DNA of 60,792 nucleotides from Parasulfuritortus cantonensis (GCF_004337445.1 NZ_SJZB01000036.1:1-60792), one strand, 5' to 3'; counted from the first letter of the stretch, positions 15,884-25,371 are shown. Numbers and translations are program-made. The notes: a model not told the origin generated them from the sequence alone.

Positions 15884-18439
15884 TCAGAGCCAGAGCATCA
15901 GGCCGAGTTCGAACGGGTGCGTGAGCAGGCGGTGGTAGGGGTAGACGCGGATGCGGTAGATCAGGCGGCCACAGTATTCCGGCGTCATCTCCAGGGTGAA
16001 CACGCTTTCGTTGCCCACCTTGCCGGTCGGGCTGAACGACAGCACGCGTAGCTCCTTCTCCTGGCCCTGGCGCGAAGCCCGGCCGATCAGCATCTCGACC
16101 TGGACGTCGCTGGGCGCCAACCCGTCGAGGTTCACGGCGACCTGGATCTGGACGTTCTCGCTGTAGGTGACGCGGCGCACCGGGTCGTCCAGGCGGCGCA
16201 GGGTGACGCCGCCCCAGGCGGCCTGGATGCGTGCCTTCCATTCCGACAGCTCGCGCCCGGCGGCGAATTCGTCGGCCACGAAACGCGACCACTGCCGGCT
16301 GGCCGGACCATAGAACTTGTCGACGTACTCGCGCACCATGCGGATGGAATTGAAGCGCGGCAGCAGCGTGGCGATGGCACGCTTGGCCATGTGCACCCAC
16401 TCCGGCGAGAAACCGAGTTCGTTGCGCCGGTAATACATCGGGATGACCTGGTCCTGGAGCAGCTCGTAGAGGGTCTGGCTGTCCTCGCGGTTGCGCCGGG
16501 CATCGTCGTAGTACTCGGGCGCCGGCTTGATCGCCCAGCCGTTGGTGCCGTCGTAGCCCTCGTCCCACCAGCCGTCGGTGACCGACAGGTTGAGGATGCC
16601 GTTGATGGCCCCCTTCATGCCCGAGGTGCCGGACGCCTCCAGCGGGTAGATCGGGTTGTTCAGCCAAACGTCGCAACCCGATACCAGGCGCCGGGCCAGG
16701 CCGAGGTCGTAGCCCTCGACCATCAGCAGCTTGCCCTCGAACTCCGGCCAGCGCGAAATCTCGTGGATGCGCTTGATCAACTCCTGGCCCGGCTCGTCGG
16801 CGGGGTGCGCCTTGCCGGCGAAGATGAACAGCACCGGGCGGTCGGCGTCCTTCATGATCTGGCGCAGCCAGTCCATGTTCTCGAACAGCAGCGTGGCCCG
16901 CTTGTAGGTCGCGAAGCGGCGCGCGAAACCGATCACCAGGACGTTGGGGTCGAGCGGGTTGGCGTACTTGAGCATGCGGTCCAGGTGGGCCTCGGAACCG
17001 TGGTTGCGCAGGTGCTGCTGGGTGATGCGGTGGCGGATCGCATGCAGCATCTGGGTCTTCAGGGCCTGGTGCACGGACCAGAAATGGTGGTCCGGGACGT
17101 TCTCGACCTGATGCCAGAAATCCAGGTCGGTCAGGCGCCGGCGCCATTCGTAGCCGAGCTTGTTGTCGAACAGGTCCTGCCATTCCTGGGCCAGGAAGGT
17201 GGCCACGTGGACGCCGTTGGTGATGTAGTCCATGGGCGACTCGTCCGGCGTCACCTGCGGCCACATGTCGGACAGGATGCGCGAGGAGACGCCGCCGTGG
17301 ATGCGCGAGACGCCGTTGTGGTGGCGCGAGCCGCTCAGCGCCAGGCGGGTCATGTTGAAGTCCTGGCCGTGGCCGGCGCCGCCCAGCTTGAGAAACTCGG
17401 CCCGGCTGATGCCGAGGTCTTCGCAGCAGGCGCCGAAGTACTCCCACACCATCTGCTCGCCGAAGTGGTCGTGCCCGGCCGGCACCGGCGTGTGCGTGGT
17501 GAACACGGTACCCGCCGCCACCGCCTCCAGGGCGGCCTGGAAGGACAGGTTGTGGTGCTTGACCTTGCGCCGCACCCGCTCGATGACCAGGAAGGCCGCG
17601 TGGCCCTCGTTGATGTGGTAGACGGTCGGGTGGATCTCCAACGCCTTGAGCGCCCGCACGCCGCCGACGCCGAGGACGATCTCCTGCTGGATGCGCGTCT
17701 GCTTGTCGCCGCCGTAGAGCTGGTGGGTGATGTAGCGGTCCTCGGGATTGTTTTCCGGCAGGTCGGTGTCGAGCAGCAACTGGCGCACGTGGCCGATCTG
17801 GGCCTCCCAGACCTTGACCACCACCTTGCGGCCGGGGAAATCGATCTCGACGTGGACCTCGTGGCCGTCCTTGGTCATGGCCGGGTGGATGGGCAGGTCG
17901 TCGAAGTCGGAATCGGTGTAGGTGGCGATCTGGTGGCCGTCGTTGTCGATGCGCTGGTAGAAGTAACCCTGGCGGTAGAGCAGGCCGACCGCGATGAAGG
18001 GCAGGCGCAGGTCGGAGGCCGCCTTGCAGTGGTCGCCGGCCAGGATGCCGAGGCCGCCCGAATAGATCGGGAAGCTCTCGTGGAAGCCGAACTCGGCGCA
18101 GAAATAGGCGACCAGGTCGCCGTCCTCGAACGGCATGGCGACGTCGCGGTGCAGCGGCTCGCTCATGTAGGTGTCGAAGGACGACAGGACCCGGTTGTAG
18201 TTGCCCATGAAGATGTGGTCGGCGGCCGCCTCCACCAGGCGCTCCTCGTCGACCCGCTTGAGGAACGCCTTGGGGCTGTTGCCGACCGCGCCCCAGAGGC
18301 CGGGATGCAGGCGCGCGAACAGGGTCCGGCTGGGCCGGTCCCAGCTGTACCACAGGTTTTCGGCCAGTTCCTTCAGGCGTGCCAGGCGTTCCGGTATGCG
18401 CGGATTGACCTCGATGGCGTAGGTGGTGCCGGGCTTCAT
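15884..18439 (-). CDS. glgP: alpha-glucan (glycogen/maltodextrin) phosphorylase
   Basis: 851 residues. It releases glucose-1-phosphate from alpha-1,4-glucans using pyridoxal phosphate. The N-terminal ~110 residues (ENLWYSWDRPSRTLFARLHP) are the extra domain of the TIGR02094-type phosphorylases. The catalytic part includes GGLGILAGDHCKAASDL, HFWSVHQALKTQML, and the PLP-Lys segment ASGTSGMKGAINGILNLS. The gene is full length. It is transcribed toward glgA and starts 34 bases after oligoribonuclease, so glycogen making and breakdown are adjacent but on opposite strands. Confidence 0.95.
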   Translation of the reverse strand: MKPGTTYAIEVNPRIPERLARLKELAENLWYSWDRPSRTLFARLHPGLWGAVGNSPKAFLKRVDEERLVEAAADHIFMGNYNRVLSSFDTYMSEPLHRDVAMPFEDGDLVAYFCAEFGFHESFPIYSGGLGILAGDHCKAASDLRLPFIAVGLLYRQGYFYQRIDNDGHQIATYTDSDFDDLPIHPAMTKDGHEVHVEIDFPGRKVVVKVWEAQIGHVRQLLLDTDLPENNPEDRYITHQLYGGDKQTRIQQEIVLGVGGVRALKALEIHPTVYHINEGHAAFLVIERVRRKVKHHNLSFQAALEAVAAGTVFTTHTPVPAGHDHFGEQMVWEYFGACCEDLGISRAEFLKLGGAGHGQDFNMTRLALSGSRHHNGVSRIHGGVSSRILSDMWPQVTPDESPMDYITNGVHVATFLAQEWQDLFDNKLGYEWRRRLTDLDFWHQVENVPDHHFWSVHQALKTQMLHAIRHRITQQHLRNHGSEAHLDRMLKYANPLDPNVLVIGFARRFATYKRATLLFENMDWLRQIMKDADRPVLFIFAGKAHPADEPGQELIKRIHEISRWPEFEGKLLMVEGYDLGLARRLVSGCDVWLNNPIYPLEASGTSGMKGAINGILNLSVTDGWWDEGYDGTNGWAIKPAPEYYDDARRNREDSQTLYELLQDQVIPMYYRRNELGFSPEWVHMAKRAIATLLPRFNSIRMVREYVDKFYGPASRQWSRFVADEFAAGRELSEWKARIQAAWGGVTLRRLDDPVRRVTYSENVQIQVAVNLDGLAPSDVQVEMLIGRASRQGQEKELRVLSFSPTGKVGNESVFTLEMTPEYCGRLIYRIRVYPYHRLLTHPFELGLMLWL

Positions 18440-18473
18440 ATCGCTTCCTCGTCGTTATTCGTCGGTTACCGCA

Positions 18474-19022
18474 TCAATCCTGGCGGATGAAGTGTTCTCG
18501 GTAGTACTTCATCTCGTCGATCGATTCCATGATGTCGGCCAGCGCGGTATGGCTGTTCGCCTTCTTGAAGCCGTCCATGATCTGCGGCTTCCAGCGCCGG
18601 GCCAGTTCCTTCAGGGTTGACACGTCGAGGTTGCGGTAATGGAAATAGGCCTCCAGCTTCGGCATCCAGCGGGCCAGGAAACGGCGATCCTGGCAGATCG
18701 AGTTGCCGCACATGGGCGAGGTGCGCGCCGGCACGTGGCGCTTGAGAAAATGCAGCATGGCATCCTCGACGTCGGCGTCGCTGAGCAGCGAGGCCTTGAC
18801 CTTGTCGATGAGCCCGGACTTGCCGTGCGTGCCCTTGTTCCAGTTGTCCATCGCGTCGAGCACGGCGTCCGCCTGGTGGACGACCAGGACCGGCCCTTCC
18901 TCGACCAGGTTGAGGTGCTTGTCGGTAACCACCAGGGCCACCTCGATGATCCGGTCGTTGTCGGGGTCCAGACCGGTCATTTCCATGTCGATCCAGATCA
19001 GGTGGGTATCGTTTTCAGCCAT
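18474..19022 (-). CDS. orn: oligoribonuclease
   Basis: 182 residues from ATG 19022 ([19 protein letters not shown]); the frame is open further upstream but those residues are not conserved. It is a DEDDh 3'-5' exonuclease that degrades RNA of 2-5 nt, including pGpG from c-di-GMP turnover. Exo I is [18 protein letters not shown], Exo II is [20 protein letters not shown], and Exo III holds the catalytic His ([13 protein letters not shown]). The window also encodes a GGDEF-EAL protein whose product would feed this enzyme. It is divergent from the M48 protease gene. Confidence 0.96.
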   Translation of the reverse strand: MAENDTHLIWIDMEMTGLDPDNDRIIEVALVVTDKHLNLVEEGPVLVVHQADAVLDAMDNWNKGTHGKSGLIDKVKASLLSDADVEDAMLHFLKRHVPARTSPMCGNSICQDRRFLARWMPKLEAYFHYRNLDVSTLKELARRWKPQIMDGFKKANSHTALADIMESIDEMKYYREHFIRQD

Positions 19023-19199
19023 CGGGGTTCCAGAATTTCGTGTCCGGCGATTGTGGCATAATCGCCCGGACACCGTCACCGCAAGCACTAACGCTTTAAT
19101 TAATCGACAGTTTCGCGTCCGGCACGTGTGCGCAGCCGCATCCCGGGGCAGGTCCCGCCGGCTGCCGCCACCGCGGACGGCCGGCCCCGAACCCGAACC

Positions 19200-20462
19200 A
19201 TGCCCCCCTTCCACAACGTCTTTCTCGCCGCTTTCATCCTGGCCTACGGCCTCAAGCTCTGGCTGGCTCTGCGCCAGATGCGCCACGTCTACGTGCACCG
19301 CGACGCGCCGCCGGCCGCCTTCGCCGACCGCATCGGCCCCGAGGCGCACCGCAAGGCCGCCGACTACACCCTGGCCAAGACCCGCCTGTCCATTCCCCAC
19401 CTGGTCCTGGAGGGCGCCCTGCTGCTCTTCTTCACCCTCGGCGGCGGCCTGCAGTGGCTGCAGGACCGGGTCGCCGGCCTGGTCGAGGCGCCGCTCTGGC
19501 AGGGCGCCCTGCTCCTGGTCGGCTTGTCGGTGCTCAGTTCGCTGGCGGAACTGCCCCTGTCCCTGTACCGCCAGTTCGGCATCGAGGCGCGCTTCGGCTT
19601 CAACCGCCAGAGCCTGTTGGGCTTTCTCGGCGACCTGGCCAAGCAGGCGGCCATCGGCCTGATCCTGGGCGTGCCCCTGCTGCTCCTCGTGCTCTGGCTC
19701 ATGGCGGCCATGGGCGACCTGTGGTGGCTTTGGGTGTGGCTGGCCTGGGTGGCCTTCAACCTGCTCGTCCTGGCCGTCTACCCGACCTTCATCGCGCCCT
19801 TGTTCAACAAGTTCCAGCCGCTCGAGGATGCCGGCCTGAAGGCACGCATCGACGGCCTCCTGGCGCGTACCGGCTTCCGCAGCCAGGGCGTCTTCGTGAT
19901 GGACGGTTCCAAGCGCTCAAGCCATGGCAACGCCTATTTCACCGGCCTCGGCAAGTCCAAGCGCATCGTCTTCTTCGACACCCTGCTGGGCCAGCTGGAC
20001 CCCGCCCAGACGGAAGCCGTCCTGGCCCACGAACTGGGCCATTACAAGCGCCGCCACGTGGTCAAGCGCATCGCCTTCATGTTCCTGGCCAGCCTGGCCC
20101 TGCTCCTCCTCCTGGCCCGGCTCAAGCAGGCCGGCTGGTTCTACGCCGGCCTCAGCGTGACCACGCAGACGGACGCCACGGCCCTGGCCCTGTTCTTCCT
20201 GGTCCTGCCGGTGTTCCTGTTTCCCGTGACGCCGCTCATGAGCCTGTACTCGCGCAAGCACGAGTTCGAGGCCGACGCCTTCGCGGCCCGCTACAGCCGG
20301 GCCAGCGACCTGATCGCCGCACTCGTGGCCCTGTACCGCGACAACGCCGCGACACTGACCCCCGATCCGGTCTATTCTCTGTTCTACGACAGCCACCCCA
20401 AGGCCAGCGAGCGGATCGCCCGCCTGCAGGCCCTGGGCACAGCAAACGCGCTGCATACCTGA
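19200..20462 (+). CDS. M48 family (Ste24/CAAX protease 1-like) membrane metallopeptidase
   Basis: 420 residues from ATG 19200 ([17 protein letters not shown]); the upstream open part is not membrane-like. It has five to seven predicted membrane helices. The zinc site is HELGH at 277-281, with the third ligand Glu357 in EFEADAF. The family cleaves membrane or lipidated proteins; bacterial substrates are largely unknown. The conserved [20 protein letters not shown] precedes the zinc motif. It is followed 18 bases later by a small cytochrome c and then rsgA, so the genes may form one transcript. That grouping is common in relatives as far as I recall. Confidence 0.93.
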   Translation: MPPFHNVFLAAFILAYGLKLWLALRQMRHVYVHRDAPPAAFADRIGPEAHRKAADYTLAKTRLSIPHLVLEGALLLFFTLGGGLQWLQDRVAGLVEAPLWQGALLLVGLSVLSSLAELPLSLYRQFGIEARFGFNRQSLLGFLGDLAKQAAIGLILGVPLLLLVLWLMAAMGDLWWLWVWLAWVAFNLLVLAVYPTFIAPLFNKFQPLEDAGLKARIDGLLARTGFRSQGVFVMDGSKRSSHGNAYFTGLGKSKRIVFFDTLLGQLDPAQTEAVLAHELGHYKRRHVVKRIAFMFLASLALLLLLARLKQAGWFYAGLSVTTQTDATALALFFLVLPVFLFPVTPLMSLYSRKHEFEADAFAARYSRASDLIAALVALYRDNAATLTPDPVYSLFYDSHPKASERIARLQALGTANALHT

Positions 20463-20480
20463 GAGTAGAGGAGTCATGCC

Positions 20481-20789
20481 ATGAACCGGATCGTCCCCGC
20501 CCTGCTGTTTCTGTTGTGGTCCGTGGCCGGCCAGGCCGCGCCGTTCGCGAACGCCGACGCCAAGGCCGGCAAGGCTTTGCACGACAAGCGCTGCGTCGCC
20601 TGCCACGCCAGCCGCTTCGGCGGCGACGGCTCGAAGATCTACACCCGTGCCGAGCGCCGGGTGAAGAGCGCCTCGGCACTCGCCCAGCAGATCACCACCT
20701 GCAACGCCAACCTGGGCAACGACCTGTTCCCCGAGGACGAGGCCAACATCGGCGCCTACCTGAACAAGACTTGGTACAAGTTCAAGTGA
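20481..20789 (+). CDS. small periplasmic c-type cytochrome lacking a Met ligand
   Basis: 102 residues with a signal peptide of about 19 residues (ALLFLLWSVAGQAA). One haem site, CVACH, follows KALHDKR. The mature protein contains no methionine at all, so the sixth haem ligand cannot be the usual Met. Candidates are the His in KALHDKR, the Asn or Cys of TTCNANLG, or an open site. The shape of the C-terminal half (CNANLGNDLFPEDEANIGAYLNKTWYKFK, given here only for orientation) recalls SHP-type cytochromes, which use Asn, but that link is weak. The RBS GAGGAG precedes the start. Confidence 0.85.
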   Translation: MNRIVPALLFLLWSVAGQAAPFANADAKAGKALHDKRCVACHASRFGGDGSKIYTRAERRVKSASALAQQITTCNANLGNDLFPEDEANIGAYLNKTWYKFK

Positions 20790-20811
20790 GCCCCGGCGCG
20801 GGCGGGACGGC

Positions 20812-21699
20812 ATGACCGGGCGCCTGGCCGGCCGAGTGGTGGCCGTGCACGGCCGCCATTTCCTGGTCGAAACCGGGGCTGGCCGTTACGACTGCGTCAC
20901 ACGCGGCAAGAAAGGCGGCCTGGCCTGCGGCGACCGGGTCGAGATCAAGCCGACCGGCGTCGACGCTGCGGTGATCGAGAAGAACCTCCCGCGCGACAAC
21001 CTGCTCTATCGTTCCGACCGCTTCCACACCAAGCTCCTGGCGGCCAACGTCGACCAGGTGTTCGTGGTCACCGCCGCGGTGCCCAGTCCCGACCCCGGTC
21101 TGCTCGACCGCTGCCTGGTCGCCTGCGAGGCGGCGGGGATCCCGGCCCGCATCGTCGTCAACAAGACCGACCGGCCGGAAACCGCCCCCTGGCTCGAACG
21201 CCTGCAGACCTACGCGGCGCTCGGCTACCCGCTCATCCCGCTCGCCGCCAAGACCGACGTCGCCCCGCTGGCCGGCTGGCTGGCCGGTAGGACCTCGATT
21301 TTGGTGGGTGCCTCCGGGGTGGGCAAGAGCACCCTGGTCAACGCCCTGGTCCCGGAGGCGGAGATCGCCACCCAGGACATCTCCGAGGCGCTCGACACCG
21401 GCAAACACACCACCACCCACACCCGCCTCTACCACCTGCCCGAGGGTGGCGCCCTGATCGACTCCCCGGGCATGCAGGAATTCGCCCTCGGCCACCTCGA
21501 CCAGGCCGACCTGCAGGCGGCCTTTCCGGAGTTTCGCCCCCTGGCCGGCCAGTGCCGCTTCTACAATTGCCGCCATCTGCGCGAACCCGGCTGCGCCGTG
21601 CTGGCCGCCGTCGAAACCGGCGCCGTGGCGCGCGCACGCTGGCGCAGCTACGAAGCCCTGTGCCGGGAACTGGACAAGGCGGCCAAGGACTACCGATGA
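20812..21699 (+). CDS. rsgA: ribosome small subunit-dependent GTPase A
   Basis: 295 residues. RsgA is a circularly permuted GTPase that helps 30S maturation. The N-terminal OB-fold is followed by G4 (VVNKTDRPE) before G1 (LVGASGVGKSTLVNAL) and G3 (IDSPGMQEF), the permuted order. The C-terminal zinc region has CRFYNCRHLREPGCAV. Its stop overlaps the start of the next gene (ATGA at 21696-21699). Confidence 0.96.
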   Translation: MTGRLAGRVVAVHGRHFLVETGAGRYDCVTRGKKGGLACGDRVEIKPTGVDAAVIEKNLPRDNLLYRSDRFHTKLLAANVDQVFVVTAAVPSPDPGLLDRCLVACEAAGIPARIVVNKTDRPETAPWLERLQTYAALGYPLIPLAAKTDVAPLAGWLAGRTSILVGASGVGKSTLVNALVPEAEIATQDISEALDTGKHTTTHTRLYHLPEGGALIDSPGMQEFALGHLDQADLQAAFPEFRPLAGQCRFYNCRHLREPGCAVLAAVETGAVARARWRSYEALCRELDKAAKDYR

Positions 21700-22322
21700 C
21701 CCGTACGAGCCCACTCATCCTGCTCGCCGCGGCCGTCCTGGCGGTCCTGACGGTTTCCGGCGTCGCGCCCTACGACCGCATCACCTGGCTGATGGAGGTC
21801 ATGCCGGCCCTGATCGTCGCACCGGTGCTGTTCGCCACCTACCGGCGCTTCCCGCTCACCAACATGCTCTACGTGCTGATCGCCGTGCACGCCCTGGTGC
21901 TGATCTGGGGCGGCGCCTGCACCTATGCCCGGGTACCGCTCGGCTTCTGGCTGCAGGACCTGTTCGACCTGGCGCGCAACCCGTACGACAAGATCGGTCA
22001 TTTCATGCAGGGTCTCGTGCCGGCGCTGGCGGCGCGGGAGATATTGCTCCGCGGCGGTTATGTGAGCGGGCGCCGCATGGCCGGTTTCCTGGCCGTGTGC
22101 GTGGCCATGGCGGTGAGCGCCTGTTACGAACTCGTGGAGTGGTGGGCGGCCCTGGCCATGGGCCAGGGTGCCGATGAATTCCTCGGTACCCAGGGCGACC
22201 AGTGGGACACCCAGTCCGACATGTTCCTGGCCCTGATCGGCGCCAGCACCGGGATGCTCCTGCTGGCCCGGCGCCACGACCGCGCCATGGCCGCATTGGG
22301 CTGGAAGGAAACCACCTCCTGA
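21696..22322 (+). CDS. DUF2238 (YjdF-like) integral membrane protein
   Basis: 208 residues from the ATG overlapping rsgA. About six membrane helices are visible. The charged, conserved-looking segments are YDKIGHFMQGLVPALAARE, ACYELVEWWAALAMG and QGDQWDTQSDMFLALIGAS. These match the DUF2238/YjdF family as I know it, whose function is unknown. Translational coupling to rsgA suggests co-expression only. Confidence 0.85.
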   Translation: MTRTSPLILLAAAVLAVLTVSGVAPYDRITWLMEVMPALIVAPVLFATYRRFPLTNMLYVLIAVHALVLIWGGACTYARVPLGFWLQDLFDLARNPYDKIGHFMQGLVPALAAREILLRGGYVSGRRMAGFLAVCVAMAVSACYELVEWWAALAMGQGADEFLGTQGDQWDTQSDMFLALIGASTGMLLLARRHDRAMAALGWKETTS

Positions 22323-22350
22323 GCCAACGGCCCGACTTCCGGGCCGGCGG

Positions 22351-22593
22351 TCAGGAGGTCGCGTCGGCCGGTTCCTCGGTGTGCGGATCGGCTTCCGCGG
22401 CCTGGGCCTCGGGCGCCCGCTCGGGCACCTCCCAGTCGCCCCACTCGTACCAGTCGTCGCCGAACAATTCGGCCGGATGCTCGGTGCGACTGGAACCGTT
22501 GCCGCAGATCATGGCGTCGGCGGCGCAGTACTTGTCGCAGCCCCAGCAGATGCGCTCGGGATGCTTGGGGTGGAGGGGAAACTTCTTGGCCAT
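22351..22593 (-). CDS. DUF3079-like small cysteine-rich protein
   Basis: 80 residues. The N-terminal part, PLHPKHPERICWGCDKYC followed by MICGNG, has four Cys that could bind a metal. It is followed by EHPAELFGDDWYEW and an acidic tail. It fits the DUF3079 family from Betaproteobacteria, of unknown function. It converges on the DUF2238 gene. The start MAKKFP is a good fit. Confidence 0.8.
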   Translation of the reverse strand: MAKKFPLHPKHPERICWGCDKYCAADAMICGNGSSRTEHPAELFGDDWYEWGDWEVPERAPEAQAAEADPHTEEPADATS

Positions 22594-22644
22594 CTTCAGG
22601 CTACCTTACACATATCTCCATCGACACCGGGCGCGCCGTCGAGT

Positions 22645-23184
22645 TCACTTCGGCACCAGGACCCGGATGACGATGCGGCCGTTGCCCTTGGCATCGCGCC
22701 CGGCCTCGCCGGCACCGTAGGAAATCACCGACATGCGGCTCAGCGGGATGCCCTTGCGCTCGTGCAGATAGCGCACGACCGCCTCGGCACGCGCCTTGGC
22801 CAGTGCGTAGTTGTAATCGTCCGGCCCGATGTTGTCGGCATGGCCCTGGACCTCGAGGTGGTAAGTGGGCCCGACATCGGCCAGGTGCCGCACCAGGTCG
22901 TCCAGGCGTTCGATGTCGGCACCGGCCGGCTCGGCCGCGTTGAGCGGATACAGGGCACCGTCGCCGCTCAGGCGGACCACGAACGCCTCCCGGCCGTCCA
23001 CGCGCAGGTTGTCCTGGCGGGCAAAGGCCAGGGCCTCCTTCATCTGCTCGGACAACGCGGCGACCTGGCGTTCGAGGGCGCCGACGCGGTCGAACAGGGC
23101 GGCGTCCTGTCCCGGTGGCTGGCTGGCACAGCCGGCCAGGACGGCGGCGAGCAAGGCCGTCACGAGCGGGAAACGCGCTGTCAT
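22645..23184 (-). CDS. OmpA-family lipoprotein, short paralogue
   Basis: 179 residues from ATG 23184 after a GGAGG-type ribosome site; a longer start at 23229 spoils the signal peptide. The lipobox is VLAGCAS, so the mature protein is lipid-anchored. A short coiled-coil-like stretch (VGALERQVAALSEQMKEAL) precedes an OmpA-like peptidoglycan-binding domain: HLEVQGHADNIGPDDYNYAL and RAEAVVRYLHERKGIPLSRM. It is closely related to the next gene upstream, with matching phrases such as DNIG-x-DYNY. The pair is probably a tandem duplication. Confidence 0.9.
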   Translation of the reverse strand: MTARFPLVTALLAAVLAGCASQPPGQDAALFDRVGALERQVAALSEQMKEALAFARQDNLRVDGREAFVVRLSGDGALYPLNAAEPAGADIERLDDLVRHLADVGPTYHLEVQGHADNIGPDDYNYALAKARAEAVVRYLHERKGIPLSRMSVISYGAGEAGRDAKGNGRIVIRVLVPK

Positions 23185-23260
23185 ATCCACCTCCGGAGCG
23201 GCCGCCTGGGATCGGCCGAAGCTATTCATTAATAGTCCAGACCGACGGCGATCGACAGCC

Positions 23261-24163
23261 TCATTTCAGCACCAGCACCCGGATCAGGATGCGCCGGTTG
23301 CGGTGGGCGTCGACCGGGGTGGCGGCGCCGAAGGAGATCACCGACATCTGGCTGAGCGGGATCGCCTTGCGCTCGTGCAGGTAGCGCTTGACCACGTCCG
23401 CGCGTGCCTTGCCCAGTTCGTAGTTGTAATCCTCGGTCCCGATGTTGTCGGTATGGCCCTGAATTTCCAAGTGATAATCCTGACCCAGCTGGCCCAGCCG
23501 GGCGACCAGGTCATCCAGCTTGCCGACGTCCTGGCGGCCCAGTTCCGGCGAGTTGATCGGATACAAGGTCCTGTCCTCGGTCAGCACCACGGTGAAGGCT
23601 TCCTTGCCGTTCAGGCGGATCTGCTCCTGGCGCGCCTGTGCCTCGGCATCGCGTACCGCACCGGCAAGTTCGTCCACGCGGCGTTCGAGCCCGGCAAGCC
23701 GCTGGTTCTGCTCCCCGGAGGCACCGCGGGCCGCCTCCAACTGGTCCAGACGCGCCGCCAGGCCGGACCGGCCGGCCGCCGATTGCGCCGTGGCGTTGTC
23801 CAGGCGTGCCGACAACTCGGTCAGGCGCCGGGCATTCGCGGCCGCCGCCGCCCCGATCTGGTCGCGGACCTGCCCGCTGGCCTGGTCGCTTGCCGCGCTG
23901 CCCGCGCGGAGTTCGGTCAAAGCCGCCTCGGTTTGCACGGCACGCGCATCCAGGCCATGGACCGAGGCCTGGAGACCGGCGAGTTCGCGTTCGAGTGCGG
24001 CATAGCGGGCCTGGCTCCGCTCGTCCGACGTCCTGACCGCCTGCTCCAGGCGGTCCAGCCTGCCCTGCAGGGACTGGGACTGCTCGGTCAGCGCACCCTG
24101 GCTGGCACAGCCGGCCTGCAACAGGGCGACCAGGGCGACGAGCCCGTTCGTTCGTTGGGACAT
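23261..24163 (-). CDS. OmpA-family lipoprotein with long coiled coil
   Basis: 300 residues from ATG 24163 after GGAGGAAG. The lipobox is LLQAGCAS. Residues about 25-165 form a long Ala/Gln/Leu-rich coiled coil (LQGRLDRLEQAV, LAARLDQLEAARG, RRVDELAGAVRDAEAQ). The C-terminal OmpA-like domain has HLEIQGHTDNIGTEDYNYEL and RADVVKRYLHERKAIPLSQM. The architecture resembles outer-membrane lipoproteins that tether the envelope to peptidoglycan. It lies 76 bases upstream of its shorter paralogue on the same strand. Confidence 0.9.
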   Translation of the reverse strand: MSQRTNGLVALVALLQAGCASQGALTEQSQSLQGRLDRLEQAVRTSDERSQARYAALERELAGLQASVHGLDARAVQTEAALTELRAGSAASDQASGQVRDQIGAAAAANARRLTELSARLDNATAQSAAGRSGLAARLDQLEAARGASGEQNQRLAGLERRVDELAGAVRDAEAQARQEQIRLNGKEAFTVVLTEDRTLYPINSPELGRQDVGKLDDLVARLGQLGQDYHLEIQGHTDNIGTEDYNYELGKARADVVKRYLHERKAIPLSQMSVISFGAATPVDAHRNRRILIRVLVLK

Positions 24164-24227
24164 AGCTTCCTCCTCTGAAAGATCGTGCCGGCCGGCGACT
24201 GACGCGGCGTCCGGACAAAATACACGT

Positions 24228-24653
24228 CTAGGCCGGCGGCAGCGCCGCGAACCCCATGTAGCGCGCCTGGAAGCGGCTCTTGCCGGCCGCAAGAAAGGTC
24301 TCGAAACTCCATTCGCCGGGCTGCAACAGGTGTCGATACGGCTCGCCGAACACGTAGCACCATGCCGTGACCGTCGTCCCGGACGCCAGTTCGATCCGCA
24401 CCTGGCGCCGTTCGTACATCTCGCCCTCGAAGGCATCCAGGCGAACCAGCCCGGCCGCGTCGACGCCCCGGTAAAGCACCCCCTCGACGCAGCCGCCCGG
24501 ATCGGCAACGATTCCCGGGTAGTCTTCCTCCGCAACCGGATGGCGGCTGTAACCGGCCAGGCTGGCCGCCTCGCCGGTCAAGGCCGCACCGGCGACGTGC
24601 GCCATGATGTCCGTGCACATCAGGGAACCGTAGGTGAAACAGCAATCGGTCAT
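24228..24653 (-). CDS. gamma-glutamylcyclotransferase (GGCT/AIG2)-like protein
   Basis: 141 residues. The N-terminal CCFTYGSLM is the substrate loop of the GGCT-like fold. ADPGGCVEGVLYRGV and LDAFEGEMYERRQVRI carry the usual acidic catalytic Glu and the YxR portion. Relatives cyclise gamma-glutamyl amines or dipeptides to 5-oxoproline, but the specific substrate cannot be told. It lies between the OmpA-like pair and tRNA-Pro, separated from both. Confidence 0.88.
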   Translation of the reverse strand: MTDCCFTYGSLMCTDIMAHVAGAALTGEAASLAGYSRHPVAEEDYPGIVADPGGCVEGVLYRGVDAAGLVRLDAFEGEMYERRQVRIELASGTTVTAWCYVFGEPYRHLLQPGEWSFETFLAAGKSRFQARYMGFAALPPA

Positions 24654-24752
24654 GGTATGGCGGCGTGGCCCAGCAGGTTTGTCAGCCTACAGTATGCCTG
24701 CCGCGCTGCCGGCTGTGCAGACGGCGACCACGACGGGCGCCGGCCGAAAAAC

Positions 24753-24781
24753 AAAAAAGCCAAGTGCGGCAAACACTTGGC
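24753..24781 (-). terminator. Rho-independent terminator after tRNA-Pro
   Basis: An eight-base stem GCCAAGTG/CACTTGGC (24759-24766 with 24774-24781) is followed on the minus strand by six T (24758-24753). It sits about 56 bases downstream of the tRNA-Pro 3' end and should end that transcript. Confidence 0.85.
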
Positions 24782-24836
24782 TTTCATATGAGAGTTTTTA
24801 CTCTAGCTTTGCGGTCCCTGGTAACCGCGTCGAATA

Positions 24837-24913
24837 TGGTCGGGGCGAGAAGATTCGAACTTCCGACCCCCTGCACCCCATGCAGGTGCGCTACCAGGCT
24901 GCGCTACGCCCCG
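24837..24913 (-). tRNA. tRNA-Pro(GGG)
   Basis: 77 nt on the minus strand. Acceptor CGGGGCG pairs with CGCCCCG, and ACCA follows. The anticodon stem CCTGC/GCAGG closes the loop ATGGGGT, giving anticodon GGG. The T-loop reads TTCGAAT. It follows the merR gene, as in many Betaproteobacteria, and has its own terminator. Confidence 0.95.
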
Positions 24914-24984
24914 ACGAGCCGCGCATTATATCGACATGGCGGACAAAAAGGAAAGGATAAAACGCCCCTTCTCGTGGCACACGA

Positions 24985-25371
24985 TCAGGATTTCAGCAAT
25001 TCGATGAGGGCGCCGATCTCGCGCTTCAGCTCGGCCAAGTCGATGGCCGGCGCCGGTTCGGCGGCAGGCTCCGTGCCGGCCGCCGCATGGGCATCGCCCG
25101 CGCCCTCCTGGAGCAGGCGGTTGCGGGCCCCGGTGATGGTGAAGCCCTCTTCGTACAGCAGGGAGCGTATGCGGCGGATCAGCATCACCTCGTGGTGCTG
25201 GTAGTAGCGCCGGTTGCCGCGTCGCTTGACCGGCTTGAGCTGGCTGAACTCCTGCTCCCAGTACCTCAGGACATGCGGTTTTACCGCACAGAGCTCGCTC
25301 ACCTCACCGATCGTGAAGTAACGCTTGGTCGGGATGGGCGGAAGTTCACTATTCGCCGGTTGTTCCGACAT
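24985..25371 (-). CDS. MerR-family transcriptional regulator
   Basis: 128 residues. The MerR helix-turn-helix is [20 protein letters not shown], followed by [20 protein letters not shown] and [15 protein letters not shown]. The C-terminal part is Ala/Pro-rich and ends in a short helix, with no metal-binding Cys, so the signal is unknown. It overlaps the ihfA stop by 23 bases. A merR-type gene directly after pheT-ihfA is a conserved arrangement in this group, often with a tRNA-Pro next. Confidence 0.92.
   Translation of the reverse strand: MSEQPANSELPPIPTKRYFTIGEVSELCAVKPHVLRYWEQEFSQLKPVKRRGNRRYYQHHEVMLIRRIRSLLYEEGFTITGARNRLLQEGAGDAHAAAGTEPAAEPAPAIDLAELKREIGALIELLKS

Noticed and set aside
16391..18490. 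Plus-strand frame of 699 codons over glgP.
   Set aside because: It is antisense to a well-conserved phosphorylase and is explained by high third-position GC.
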